A stretch of 64,000 nucleotides of DNA. Source: Rhizobium laguerreae (GTDB lineage Bacteria > Pseudomonadota > Alphaproteobacteria > Rhizobiales > Rhizobiaceae). Positions 51,213 to 61,015 of this stretch are shown here, piece by piece; the first letter of the stretch is position 1; each line of letters opens with the position of its first letter. The translations under genes and the position numbers were made by a program. The notes below the pieces were generated by a model. It saw only the letters and a list, made by a program, of their open reading frames with translations, was not told where the DNA came from and made no database searches. The stretch is taken from NCBI RefSeq assembly GCF_002008165.1, contig NZ_MRDM01000014.1:744001-808000 (forward strand). The letters are read 5' to 3'.

Positions 51213-51850
51213 GTCAAGCTCTCCGGCTTGCCGGCAACGGCCGTACCGATCATCGCATCGCGGCTGACGAGGCCAGCGAGCGCCTGCTCGTCCATTCCGT
51301 CGGTCCCTTCGGGCCGCTCGGGAATGACGAGGTAACGCAGCTCCGCCGTCGAATCCCAGACGCGGACCTTCTTATCCTCAGGCAGCGTCAGCCCGAATTC
51401 GGCCAGCACGCCGCGCGGATCGATGACGGCGCGCGAACGATAGGCCGGCGCCTTGTACCAGACCGGCGGCAGGCCGAGCACCGACCAGGGATAACAGGAG
51501 CAGAGCGTGCAGACGACGAGATTATGGGTCTCGGCCGTATTGAAGACGGCGCGCATATGCTCGCCCTGTCGGCCGGTATAGCCGAGGCTGGCAATGGCCG
51601 CCGTCGCATCACGCTTCAGCCAGTCGGCGAAATCAGGATCGCTCCAGGCCTTGGCGACGACATGCGCGCCGTTCCTCGGCCCCACCTTCGTCTCGTAGGT
51701 CTCGACGATCGCGTCGATCGCTGCCGGATCGATGAGCCCCTTCTCCGTCAGCAGCGTTTCCAGCGCCTTCACGCGCGCCTGCATGTCGGAATAATGGTTG
51801 TCGTGATCATGCCCGTGGGCGTGCTCATGGTCGTCGTCATGGTCGTGCAA
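51209..51850 (-). CDS. nthA: Nitrile hydratase alpha subunit, cobalt type, with His-rich N-terminus
   Basis: A 213-residue subunit. The metal-binding site is VCTLCSC (Cys114, Cys117, Cys119): Thr in the second position marks the cobalt type, where the iron type has Ser. The first 20 residues hold seven His and eight Asp (MHDHDDDHEHAHGHDHDNHY), an extension that could carry metal ions and that I do not associate with most NHase alpha chains. The enzyme turns nitriles into amides. No amidase gene lies next to it. The genes nthA, nthB and accessory overlap or abut, one operon. Confidence 0.95.
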   Translation of the reverse strand: MHDHDDDHEHAHGHDHDNHYSDMQARVKALETLLTEKGLIDPAAIDAIVETYETKVGPRNGAHVVAKAWSDPDFADWLKRDATAAIASLGYTGRQGEHMRAVFNTAETHNLVVCTLCSCYPWSVLGLPPVWYKAPAYRSRAVIDPRGVLAEFGLTLPEDKKVRVWDSTAELRYLVIPERPEGTDGMDEQALAGLVSRDAMIGTAVAGKPESLT

Positions 51851-51947
51851 GGCGAAGCCCTCCCGAAACTGCCCGCTATTTCTAACAGATGCCGCAGGCC
51901 CGCCAAGCCCTTCTATGTCTCATGCGCTTTTCCGCTAATCTCCTGCC

Positions 51948-53222
51948 ATGAACATTCTGATTCTCGGCGCAACCGGTTTTATAGGATCCGTCGTCGCGGC
52001 CCGGCTCGTCGCCGACGGCCACGTCGTGACCGGCCTCGGCCGCAATCCCGCGCGTGCGCGCCTGAAACAGCCGGCGATCGACTGGCGGCGCGCAGATCTT
52101 TCATGCATGACGAAACCGGCGGATTGGGACGAGATCCTCAAGGACCAGCATGTTGTCGTCAATTGCGCCGGCGCTCTGCAGGACGGCCTCTCGGATGATC
52201 TGTCGGCCACCCAGGCAGAGGCGATGCTGGCGCTCTATTCCGCCGCAAAACGCTCGTCGCGCCCGCTGATCGTGCAGATATCGGCAAGGACGACGGGAGC
52301 CGCTGGTGATCTGCCCTTCCTCGCTACCAAGCGGCGGGCCGACGAGGCGCTGGCGACAAGCGGTCTGCCTCACCTCATCCTGCGCCCTGCCCTCGTTCTC
52401 GGCCGCAATGCCCATGGCGGCTCGGCGCTGCTGCGGGCGCTTGGCGCCTTTCCCCTGGTGCTGCCGCTGGTCCATGCCGAAAGTCTGGTCGAAACGCTTT
52501 CGGTGGACGATGTGGCGAAAGCCGTGTCGCAGGCGGTCTCCGGCGGCATCTCCGGCGATATCGATCTCGCCGCCGACGAAGTTCTGACGCTCACCGATCT
52601 CGTCCGCCTTCACCGCCAGTGGCTCGGCCTGCAGCCAGCCCGTGTGTTTTCCCTTGCCCCCTGGCTTGCCAGGCCGGTGACGTGGCTGGCCGATATCGCA
52701 GGCCTCCTCGGCTGGCGTTCGCCGCTGCGCTCGACGGCGATGACTGTCATGTCCGAAGGCGTGCGGAGCTCGAAAACAGGGAGCAGCCTTGCCACAACAC
52801 CCGCGGCAGCGACGCTCTCGGCCAATCCGTCCGGCGTACAGGATCTCTGGTTTGCCAGGCTCTATCTTCTGAAGCCGCTCGTCATATCGGGCCTATCCGC
52901 TTTCTGGCTGCTCTCAGGTTTGATCCCGCTGCTGACGCTGGAGAAGACATCCGCTCACTTCCTGCCGTTCATGCCTCAGGCCGCAGCCACGGCGCTGACG
53001 CTTGCAACCTGCCTGATCGACATCGCTCTCGGCGCCGCCGTCCTCCTTCGCCCGCTGGCGAAACGTGCCCTTCTCGGCATGCTGGCCGTGTCGTTCGCCT
53101 ATCTTGCCGGCGCCAGCCTGCTCGAACCCGCCCTCTGGCTCGATCCGCTCGGTCCCCTCGTCAAGGTGCTGCCATCGATCCTGCTGACGCTCACCGCACT
53201 TTCCACGCTGGATGAACGCTGA
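51948..53222 (+). CDS. SDR (NAD(P)-binding epimerase-like) fused to a DoxX-like membrane domain
   Basis: A 424-residue protein. Residues 1 to about 270 are an extended-SDR Rossmann domain: MNILILGATGFIGSVVAARLVADGHVVTGLGR, with HLILRPALVLG and a VSVDDVAK-like segment. From about residue 295 come four hydrophobic segments (LYLLKPLVISGLSAFWLLSGLIPL, ATCLIDIALGAAVLL, and others), a DoxX_3 module. Function is unknown; the fused form resembles YbjT-like membrane-linked reductases. It overlaps the next membrane protein gene by one base, so they are co-translated. Confidence 0.85.
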   Translation: MNILILGATGFIGSVVAARLVADGHVVTGLGRNPARARLKQPAIDWRRADLSCMTKPADWDEILKDQHVVVNCAGALQDGLSDDLSATQAEAMLALYSAAKRSSRPLIVQISARTTGAAGDLPFLATKRRADEALATSGLPHLILRPALVLGRNAHGGSALLRALGAFPLVLPLVHAESLVETLSVDDVAKAVSQAVSGGISGDIDLAADEVLTLTDLVRLHRQWLGLQPARVFSLAPWLARPVTWLADIAGLLGWRSPLRSTAMTVMSEGVRSSKTGSSLATTPAAATLSANPSGVQDLWFARLYLLKPLVISGLSAFWLLSGLIPLLTLEKTSAHFLPFMPQAAATALTLATCLIDIALGAAVLLRPLAKRALLGMLAVSFAYLAGASLLEPALWLDPLGPLVKVLPSILLTLTALSTLDER

Positions 53223-53698
53223 TGCTTGAGGAATGGCTGCTGCTTGCCCATGTCATCGGCGCGACCGTGCTCTTAGGCACCGGCGCCGGCATCGCCTTCT
53301 TCATGGTGATGGCGCACCGGACACGCGATCCCCGTCTGATCGCCCATGTCGCCAGCACGGTTGTCATCGCCGACACCCTCTTCACGGCCACCGCAGCTAT
53401 TTTCCAGCCGGTGACCGGCTATCTGCTGGCCCGGTCGATCGGCTGGGACCTGTCGGAGGGATGGATTGCGCTGTCGCTGCTGCTTTATGTCGTGACCGGC
53501 CTGTTTTGGCTGCCGGTCGTCTGGATCCAGATCCGGCTGCGCGATCTCGCCCGTGCCGCAGCCACAGCGCGAAAGGCCCTGCCGCCGGCCTATTTCAGCC
53601 TTTACCGCATCTGGTTTGCCTGCGGTTTTCCGGCCTTCTTCGCCGTCATCGGCATTCTCTGGCTGATGCTCATGAAGCCGGCACTCACTCTATTTTAG
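53222..53698 (+). CDS. DUF2269-family integral membrane protein
   Basis: A 158-residue protein with four hydrophobic segments: EEWLLLAHVIGATVLLGTGAGIAFFMVMA, then LIAHVASTVVIADTLFTATAAIFQPVTGYLLA, IALSLLLYVVTGLFWLPVVWIQI and FACGFPAFFAVIGILWLMLMKPAL. Conserved His in the first segments could bind haem or a metal, as in related small membrane oxidoreductase partners. Function is unknown. Translationally coupled to the SDR-DoxX fusion (TGATG), which suggests a joint membrane redox role. Confidence 0.85.
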   Translation: MLEEWLLLAHVIGATVLLGTGAGIAFFMVMAHRTRDPRLIAHVASTVVIADTLFTATAAIFQPVTGYLLARSIGWDLSEGWIALSLLLYVVTGLFWLPVVWIQIRLRDLARAAATARKALPPAYFSLYRIWFACGFPAFFAVIGILWLMLMKPALTLF

Positions 53699-54283
53699 CA
53701 TCGGCCAGAGGCTTAGCACCAACAGCACCGCCATGCTGATATTGAACCATTTCAGCCGCACCGGATCGGAAAGCCATTCCCTCAGCGCCGAGCCGAAGCC
53801 GGCCCATGTCGAGACGCTGGGCACATTGACCGCCGCAAAAGCGAGACCCACGATCAGCACGCTCACCAGGTAGAGTTGCGGATTGGTGTAGGTCGCCATC
53901 GCGGTGACCGCCATCACCCAGGCTTTCGGGTTGACCCACTGGAAGGCGGCCGCCGCGAAGAAGGACATCGGCTCGACGCCGCTCCCGCCTTCGCTGAGCG
54001 AGCGCGACGAGGCGATCTTCCAGGCGATCCAGAGGAGATAGGCTCCGCCCGCAAATTTCAGCGCCGTATAGACCATAGGCACCGTGTGCAGCAGCGCGCC
54101 GAGCCCAAGGCCGACGCCGATCAGCAGCGAGAAGAAACCGACACCGATGCCGAACATATGCGGGATCGTCCTGCGGAAGCCGAAATTCACGCCCGATGCG
54201 AAGAGCATCATATTGTTCGGCCCCGGCGTGATCGAGGTCGTGAAGGCGAAGAGAACGAGGGCGAGAAATGTATCCAGCGGCAT
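53690..54283 (-). CDS. LysE/RhtB-family amino acid exporter
   Basis: A 197-residue protein with six hydrophobic segments. It opens MPLDTFLALVLFAFTTSITPGPNNMMLFASGVNFGFRRTIPHMFGIGVGFF, the family signature (TPGPN). The middle has FAGGAYLLWIAWKIASS, a further signature region. Members export lysine, threonine, homoserine or related metabolites by proton antiport. GGGAGG lies six bases before the ATG. A palindrome (TGTCATGGTGACA) shared with the aminotransferase gene at 10.5 kb lies 82 bases upstream. The 3' end overlaps the DUF2269 gene by nine bases, tail to tail. Confidence 0.92.
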   Translation of the reverse strand: MPLDTFLALVLFAFTTSITPGPNNMMLFASGVNFGFRRTIPHMFGIGVGFFSLLIGVGLGLGALLHTVPMVYTALKFAGGAYLLWIAWKIASSRSLSEGGSGVEPMSFFAAAAFQWVNPKAWVMAVTAMATYTNPQLYLVSVLIVGLAFAAVNVPSVSTWAGFGSALREWLSDPVRLKWFNISMAVLLVLSLWPMLK

Positions 54284-54365
54284 GCGACCTCCCGAAGCCA
54301 GCTTTCTGCGGCCTGTTTATTTAGGTCAGCATAACTGTCCTAAGTGGCCGATACCATTACATCAT

Positions 54366-54378
54366 TGTCATGGTGACA
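54366..54378. promoter_or_regulatory. Palindrome shared with 11784-11796
   Basis: TGTCATGGTGACA: six-base arms around one base, identical to the core of the site between the aminotransferase and ilvE genes. Outside the core the two sites differ, as expected for a protein-binding site and not for a recent duplication. Confidence 0.6.
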
Positions 54379-54432
54379 GGATTACTTGAAAGATAAGAAA
54401 TCGCCGCAATCTCCTGCAAAATGGAAAAGATC

Positions 54433-55281
54433 ATGCAAGACAGCCGGATTCCGACAATCACCTTCCCGAACGGCGTAGAAGTGCCGGCGCTCGGCCAGGG
54501 AACCTGGGCGATGGGCGAGGATGCCGGCCATGCCAAAGCGGAGATCGAAAGCCTGAGGGCCGGCATCGATCTCGGCATGACGCTGATCGACACCGCCGAA
54601 ATGTACGGCGACGGTGGCGCAGAAGAGATCGTCGGCCAGGCGATCAGGGGCCGGCGCGACGAGGTCTTCATCGTCAGCAAGGTCTATCCCTGGAATGCCA
54701 GCCTGACAGGCACAATCGAGGCGTGCGAGCGCAGTCTCGAACGGCTGGGCACCGATCGCATCGATCTCTATCTGCTGCACTGGCGCGGAGACCATCCGCT
54801 CGCAGAGACCGTCGCCGCCTTTGAAACACTCAAGGCATCCGGCAAGATCGGCGCCTGGGGGGTCTCCAACTTCGACACCGACGACATGGAGGAACTGCTC
54901 GGAGTGCCCGACGGCACCAAGGTCGCCGCCAACCAGGTGCTCTATAACCTTTCCCGCCGCGGCATTGAGTTCGATCTGCTGCCCTGGTGCCAGAGCCGCG
55001 GCATTCCTATCATGGCCTATTCGCCGATCGAGCAGGGAAATATCCTGCACCATCCCGAGTTGATCCGCATCGCCAAGGCCTATCAGGCAACGCCCGCCCA
55101 GCTGGCGCTCGCTTTCCTGCTGGAACGCGGCGGCGTCATCGTCATTCCGAAGACCTCGAATGCCGAGCGCGCAGCCGAAAACCGCGACTGCGTCTCGCTC
55201 GACATCACCGACGACGACCGGGATGCCCTCGACGCCGCCTTTCCACCGCCCACAAAGAAAAAGCCGCTGGAGATGCTTTGA
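54433..55281 (+). CDS. Aldo/keto reductase (second, shorter type)
   Basis: A 282-residue AKR of the 2,5-diketo-gluconate-reductase-like class. The tetrad is present: LIDTAEMYGDGGAEEIVG (Asp, Tyr), FIVSKVYPWNA (Lys) and LYLLHWRGDHP (His). The cofactor end is RGGVIVIPKTSNAERAAENR. It is soluble and NADPH-dependent; the substrate is unknown. The start at 54433 is chosen for a GGAAAAG about five bases upstream; an ATG four codons earlier also fits. It is divergent from the LysE exporter (sharing the palindrome gap) and convergent with ilvH. Confidence 0.88.
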   Translation: MQDSRIPTITFPNGVEVPALGQGTWAMGEDAGHAKAEIESLRAGIDLGMTLIDTAEMYGDGGAEEIVGQAIRGRRDEVFIVSKVYPWNASLTGTIEACERSLERLGTDRIDLYLLHWRGDHPLAETVAAFETLKASGKIGAWGVSNFDTDDMEELLGVPDGTKVAANQVLYNLSRRGIEFDLLPWCQSRGIPIMAYSPIEQGNILHHPELIRIAKAYQATPAQLALAFLLERGGVIVIPKTSNAERAAENRDCVSLDITDDDRDALDAAFPPPTKKKPLEML

Positions 55282-55323
55282 TCTCAGCGGTTTTCTCAAT
55301 TATTGCAGCATCGGGCTTTGATT

Positions 55324-55367
55324 CCCGGGCTGTAATCCTTACATGCCCGGGCTGTAATTTTTACATG
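55324..55367. repeat. Tandem 22-base repeat at the ilvH 3' end
   Basis: Units 55324-55345 and 55346-55367 differ at two positions and share CCCGGGCTGTAAT near the left end and TTACATG at the right end. The second copy contains the ilvH stop codon. The duplication leaves a second in-phase-looking stop in the non-coding copy. Confidence 0.85.
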
Positions 55368-55933
55368 CCCTGCACGCCGCGGTTCATCGCCGCAATGCCG
55401 GTACGGCACACCTCGATGAGGCCGAGCGGCTTCATAATCGCCACGAACTGATCGATCTTCGATGATTTGCCGGTGATCTCCAGAATGAAGTGGCCGACCG
55501 TCGCATCCACCACCTTGGCATGGAAGGCATCGGCAAGGCGCAGGGTCTCGGCGCGCATCTCGCCCTCGCCGATCACCTTGACCAGCGCCACTTCGCGCTC
55601 GATCGGCCGATCCTGGCCAAGCTCGCGGGCGCGCACCGTCAGATCGACGACGCGGTGCACCGGCACGATGCGCTCGAGCTGCGCCTTGATCTGCTCCAGC
55701 ACTTGCGGCGTCCCGCGTGTGACGACGGTGATGCGGGAAAGATGCGCCTGATGCTCGGTCTCGGAGACCGTCAGGCTCTCAATATTGTAGCCGCGGCCGG
55801 AAAACAGGCCGATGACCCGGGCAAGAACGCCCGGTTCGTTGTCGACGAGAACCGAAAGCGTGTGGCTTTCGACCGCCGCCGTTTCCGGCGAGATGAAATA
55901 GGCGGAGCCCGTGGGCTGTAGGTGTGCGTTCAT
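55361..55933 (-). CDS. ilvH: Acetolactate synthase small (regulatory) subunit
   Basis: A 190-residue protein. The N-terminal ACT domain is HTLSVLVDNEPGVLARVIGLFSGRGYNIESLTVSETEHQAHLSRITVVT (about 25-75); a second ACT-like domain fills the C-terminal half (EVALVKVIGEGEMRAETLRLADAFHAKVVDATVGHFILEITG). It binds valine for feedback inhibition and stabilises the large subunit. It follows ilvI after 20 bases on one transcript, downstream of an attenuator. The gene ends inside a 22-base tandem duplication. Confidence 0.96.
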   Translation of the reverse strand: MNAHLQPTGSAYFISPETAAVESHTLSVLVDNEPGVLARVIGLFSGRGYNIESLTVSETEHQAHLSRITVVTRGTPQVLEQIKAQLERIVPVHRVVDLTVRARELGQDRPIEREVALVKVIGEGEMRAETLRLADAFHAKVVDATVGHFILEITGKSSKIDQFVAIMKPLGLIEVCRTGIAAMNRGVQGM

Positions 55934-55953
55934 GTTCTTAGTTCCTTCCCTGA

Positions 55954-57744
<1,791 letters not shown>

Positions 57745-57804
57745 CTGTCTGTTCCGTTTGATGCTGGGATTGCGTTTGTGGCCGGAAGCCCGAATTTCGG
57801 GCAT

Positions 57805-57884
57805 AAAAAAAGGCCCCTGAGGAGCCTGTCATCTAGCGCATGGGTGGCTATCGCCGGATGGTTACACCATCCTGCCCATGCGCT
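57805..57884 (-). terminator. Attenuator of the ilvIH operon
   Basis: In transcript order, AGCGCATGGG pairs with CCCATGCGCT (57884-57875 with 57844-57835) to form a perfect ten-base outer stem around GGATGG-TGTAA-CCATCC. Next, AGGCTCC-TCA-GGGGCCT (57827-57811) followed by TTTTTT forms a terminator. The first stem includes the end of the leader peptide coding region, so ribosome position can decide which pairing forms. The terminator lies 61 bases before the ilvI start. Confidence 0.85.
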
Positions 57885-57918
57885 TTCCCACCACGATAAG
57901 AGCCGTTGCGATTTTCAT
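57862..57918 (-). CDS. ilvIH leader peptide
   Basis: An 18-codon frame encodes MKIATALIVVGKRMGRMV, with a dense Ile-Ala-Thr-Ala-Leu-Ile-Val-Val run of codons for the operon's end products and closely related amino acids. There is no Shine-Dalgarno sequence, and the ATG is only about three bases downstream of the predicted transcript start, so it may be translated as a leaderless message. Stalling at Ile, Leu or Val codons would favour an antiterminator. It is too short to be noticed by length alone; its position, composition and coupled hairpins identify it. Confidence 0.85.
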   Translation of the reverse strand: MKIATALIVVGKRMGRMV

Positions 57919-57926
57919 GGTCGGAA

Positions 57927-57955
57927 GTGATAGACAGAAAATTTCGCAGCGTCAA
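57927..57955 (-). promoter_or_regulatory. Promoter of the ilvIH operon
   Basis: On the reverse strand TTGACG (57955-57950), a spacer of exactly 17 bases, and TATCAC (57932-57927). Transcription would begin around 57920-57921, two or three bases before the leader-peptide ATG at 57918. Confidence 0.7.
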
Positions 57956-58066
57956 CGCATGCCGCAATAAAAACTGCCCCACGCCTGCATCCCCGAAAAT
58001 CGATAGGATGAAGGATTTGTTAAAGGATCGACTTTATTCTTCTACGCTACCGCATGGAGTAGCCCT

Positions 58067-60091
58067 TTGCTCAACAACGACTTGCGCACCTCTGGCAAGG
58101 CAGGCGAGCATGATCGCCGCGATGGCCATGCGCCGGGAAATCGCTTTCTCGGCCGCGTCGTTGCATGCAGCGGGTCGCGGGCGACGATTGCCGCCGTCGC
58201 CGAACAGGGCGGCACCGATCTGACCGAACTCTGGTCCGTGGGGCGGCTGATTTCGATCAGCGTCGGCCGCAACCGCGTCGTCGCGCTCGTCTATCAGATG
58301 AACACCGGCAGCCATGCCTGGGGCGAAGGCGAAGACAATATTTTCAAGATCGAGACCGAGCTGCTCGGCGAAGTCCGTGTCGACGAGGACGGACGCGAGG
58401 AATTCTCGACCGGCATCTCGCGTTATCCCTATCTCGGCGCCATCGCCCACCGCATCCGATCCGCCGACCTGATGCGCATCTACGATGCCGGCGAAGGTAC
58501 GACCGCCGTCATCGGCAAGCTGACGCAGGACGAAAGCATCGATGCGGCGATCCACATCCCCTCGATGCTCTCCAAGCATTTCGCCGTCGTCGGCTCCACC
58601 GGTGTCGGCAAGTCGACGGCCGTGTCGCTGCTCCTGCACAAGGCGATTGCCGCGGACCCGAAGCTGCGTGTACTGATCCTCGATCCGCATAACGAATTCG
58701 CCGCCGCATTTCCTCAGCACGCCGTCACCATCGATACCGATACGCTTGATCTGCCCTTCTGGCTGATGCGGCTGGAGGAATTCGCCGAAGTCGTCTTTCG
58801 CGGCCGCCCGCCGGTGCCCGAAGAGCTCGACATGCTGCGCGATATCCTGCCGGAAGCCAAGCGCGCCTTCCGCGGCAGCGACAATTCGCTGGTCCGCCGC
58901 ACGACGGAAAAGAGTTCGATCACCGCCGATACGCCGGTTCCCTACCGCATGGCCGATCTGCTGGCGCTGATCGACGAGCGCATCGGCCGCCTGGAAGGCC
59001 GCTCGGAAAAGCCCTTCCTGCGGTCGTTGAAGATGCGCCTCATCGCTGCGATCAACGATCCGCGCTATCACTTCATGTTCTCCAACAACACGATCAGCGA
59101 CACGATCACCGAAACCATCGCGCAGATCTTCCGCATCCCCGGCGAGAACCGGCCGATCTGCACCTTCCAGCTTGCCGGCATCCCCTCGGAGGTCGTCAAT
59201 TCGGTCGCCTCCGTACTCTGCCGCATGGCCTTCGAGGTGGCGCTGTGGAGCGACGGCGCCATCCACATGCTCGTCGTCTGCGAGGAAGCTCACCGTTATA
59301 TCCCCTCCGATCCGAGCCTCGGCTTCGTGCCGACGCGCCAGGCGATCGCCCGCATCGCCAAGGAAGGCCGCAAATACGGCGTCTCGCTCGGCATCATCAC
59401 CCAGCGGCCGGGCGAGCTCGACCAGACGATCCTGTCGCAGTGTTCGACACTCTTTGCCATGCGCCTCGCCAACGACCGCGACCAGGAAATCATCCGCTCG
59501 GCCATCCCGAACTCGTCGATCTCGACGACGAGCTTCATCTCCTCGATCGGCAATGGCGAAGCGATCGCCTTTGGCGAGGCGATCAGTGTGCCGATGCGCA
59601 TGCGCTTTTCCCGCGTCGACGAAAAGCTCCTGCCAAAGGCGAGCAGCGCCAACAGCAAGCAAAGCGAGGAAGATCCGGATACGGTCGATCTGCGCAAGAT
59701 CGTCACCCGCATGCGGGCGGTGACCGTCGGACCCGACATTTCGAATTTCCAGCAGAACTATGCCGCGTCGGTGGCAGGTTTCGACGAGGCTGATGCAGCC
59801 GACGAGGATATCGACGCGAAGCCCTACCCGCCGCCCACCTCTTCCGTCGCGCCACTCGAATCCTACCGCCGCGAACTGCTGCCGCATACACCGCGGCTGG
59901 ACCCGGCCACGTCACCCGCGATCGATCCCCGGTTGGATGCGCTCCGCCGCGAGATGCGCCGCGACGAGCCGGTCTTTCCCCGGCCGATACCGCCGGCGGA
60001 TCAGCCCGCCGTCTCCCGCCGGGAGCCAGGCACGTCGCTGCGCGAAAGCATCCTGAAAAAACCGCTGAGCGGCCTCTACAACAAGGATTGA
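58067..60091 (+). CDS. HerA-like ATPase (DUF87)
   Basis: A 674-residue ATPase. A HAS-barrel-like N-terminus (about 25-160) is followed by Walker A VVGSTGVGKSTAVSLLL (174-190), DPHNEFAAAFP, Walker B LVVCEEAHRYI and the sensor region GIITQRPGELDQTILSQCSTLFAMRLAND. HerA proteins are hexameric translocases that work with NurA nucleases in archaea and appear in bacterial defence and DNA transport. No NurA gene lies next to it. There is no usable ATG; translation probably starts at TTG 58067 with GGAG eight bases upstream. The C-terminal 150 residues are disordered and proline-rich. Confidence 0.9.
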   Translation: MLNNDLRTSGKAGEHDRRDGHAPGNRFLGRVVACSGSRATIAAVAEQGGTDLTELWSVGRLISISVGRNRVVALVYQMNTGSHAWGEGEDNIFKIETELLGEVRVDEDGREEFSTGISRYPYLGAIAHRIRSADLMRIYDAGEGTTAVIGKLTQDESIDAAIHIPSMLSKHFAVVGSTGVGKSTAVSLLLHKAIAADPKLRVLILDPHNEFAAAFPQHAVTIDTDTLDLPFWLMRLEEFAEVVFRGRPPVPEELDMLRDILPEAKRAFRGSDNSLVRRTTEKSSITADTPVPYRMADLLALIDERIGRLEGRSEKPFLRSLKMRLIAAINDPRYHFMFSNNTISDTITETIAQIFRIPGENRPICTFQLAGIPSEVVNSVASVLCRMAFEVALWSDGAIHMLVVCEEAHRYIPSDPSLGFVPTRQAIARIAKEGRKYGVSLGIITQRPGELDQTILSQCSTLFAMRLANDRDQEIIRSAIPNSSISTTSFISSIGNGEAIAFGEAISVPMRMRFSRVDEKLLPKASSANSKQSEEDPDTVDLRKIVTRMRAVTVGPDISNFQQNYAASVAGFDEADAADEDIDAKPYPPPTSSVAPLESYRRELLPHTPRLDPATSPAIDPRLDALRREMRRDEPVFPRPIPPADQPAVSRREPGTSLRESILKKPLSGLYNKD

Positions 60092-61002
60092 GGCTTCAGC
60101 TCGCTCTCCAATGCGATCAGAGGCTCGACGGCCCCGAGCACCCGTTGCCGGTCCATCGACCCGAGCGGCAACAGAGGGCGTGGGAGCTCTGCCCTGGCGA
60201 GTGAGAGAAGGTCGAGCAGCGTATAGACCACGCGAAGGCTTCCGAACTCTTTGAACGTTTTCCAGAGCGGCTGGAGGAGACCATCGAGCCGATGCGCCTC
60301 GCCGCCCTCGCCTGCAATCGCGGCCTTGCTCAGGGCAAGGGCGACGCGCGGAAGCACGCCGCCGATGACGCTGTACCAGGCGTCGGCACCTGAAAGCAGC
60401 GCTTCGGCCGCGCCCCAGTCGCCGCTGTAGCCGATCGCAAGCCTGGTCTTCTCTCGCAATGCCGCCAACTCGCCTGCGAAATCGCCGTCAGCAGGCAGAG
60501 GCATCTTCACGGCGCTGACCGTCTCGATATCGGATAGGCGCTGCAGAAGATCCCGGGTGAAGGTGAAGTGGGTCGTGCCGGGATTGTTGTAGATACAAAG
60601 CGGCAGCTTCGCGGCCTCGGTAACCGCCAGGAAATGCCCGTACGCTTCGTCCTGGGTCAGCGGCGTGTAGGACACCGGCGCAAGCAGAAGAGCGTCTGCA
60701 CCGGCGACCTCGGCATCCCTTGCCAGGCTCCGAGCATGGTCTGTCCTCAGAGCACCGACGCCGACGACGAGGGGAATACGACCGCGAACGCACTCGACCG
60801 CAGCCTCGACGGCTCGCCGTCGTTCCTCGCGTGTGAGAAAGGCATAGATCCCGGTGCTGCCGAGAAGGCCTATCGACGCGACGCCTGCATCACACAGGCG
60901 TTCCAGCAGGCGGCCGAGGGCTTCGGTGTCGACCCGGCCATCTCTATCGGCGGGCGTGGGCGGAAAGGCCGAAAGACCATGAAACGGAGAAGCGATAGAC
61001 AT
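60076..61002 (-). CDS. DapA-family aldolase/dehydratase-like protein
   Basis: A 308-residue TIM-barrel lyase: GLSAFPPTPADRDGRVDTEALGRLLERLCDAGVASIGLLGSTGIYAFLTREERRRAV (the GSTGE-like loop here reads GSTGIY), the Tyr in PLCIYNNPGTTHF, and the Schiff-base Lys in VSAVKMPLP. It belongs to the DHDPS/NAL superfamily, but the gene context is a LysE exporter and a MocR regulator, so it is unlikely to be lysine-pathway DapA. An aldol cleavage or dehydration in amino or sugar acid catabolism is inferred. The start at 61002 gives normal family length. Confidence 0.85.
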   Translation of the reverse strand: MSIASPFHGLSAFPPTPADRDGRVDTEALGRLLERLCDAGVASIGLLGSTGIYAFLTREERRRAVEAAVECVRGRIPLVVGVGALRTDHARSLARDAEVAGADALLLAPVSYTPLTQDEAYGHFLAVTEAAKLPLCIYNNPGTTHFTFTRDLLQRLSDIETVSAVKMPLPADGDFAGELAALREKTRLAIGYSGDWGAAEALLSGADAWYSVIGGVLPRVALALSKAAIAGEGGEAHRLDGLLQPLWKTFKEFGSLRVVYTLLDLLSLARAELPRPLLPLGSMDRQRVLGAVEPLIALESELKPQSLL

Positions 61003-61015
61003 GATGAAAATCCGG

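Noticed and set aside
58034..59887. 617-codon frame on the - strand
   Set aside because: Antisense to the HerA-like ATPase, whose Walker motifs are intact; no start signal and low-complexity composition.
60076..61002. Naming the DapA-like gene dapA
   Set aside because: Its GSTGIY loop and its LysE/MocR context differ from housekeeping DapA.
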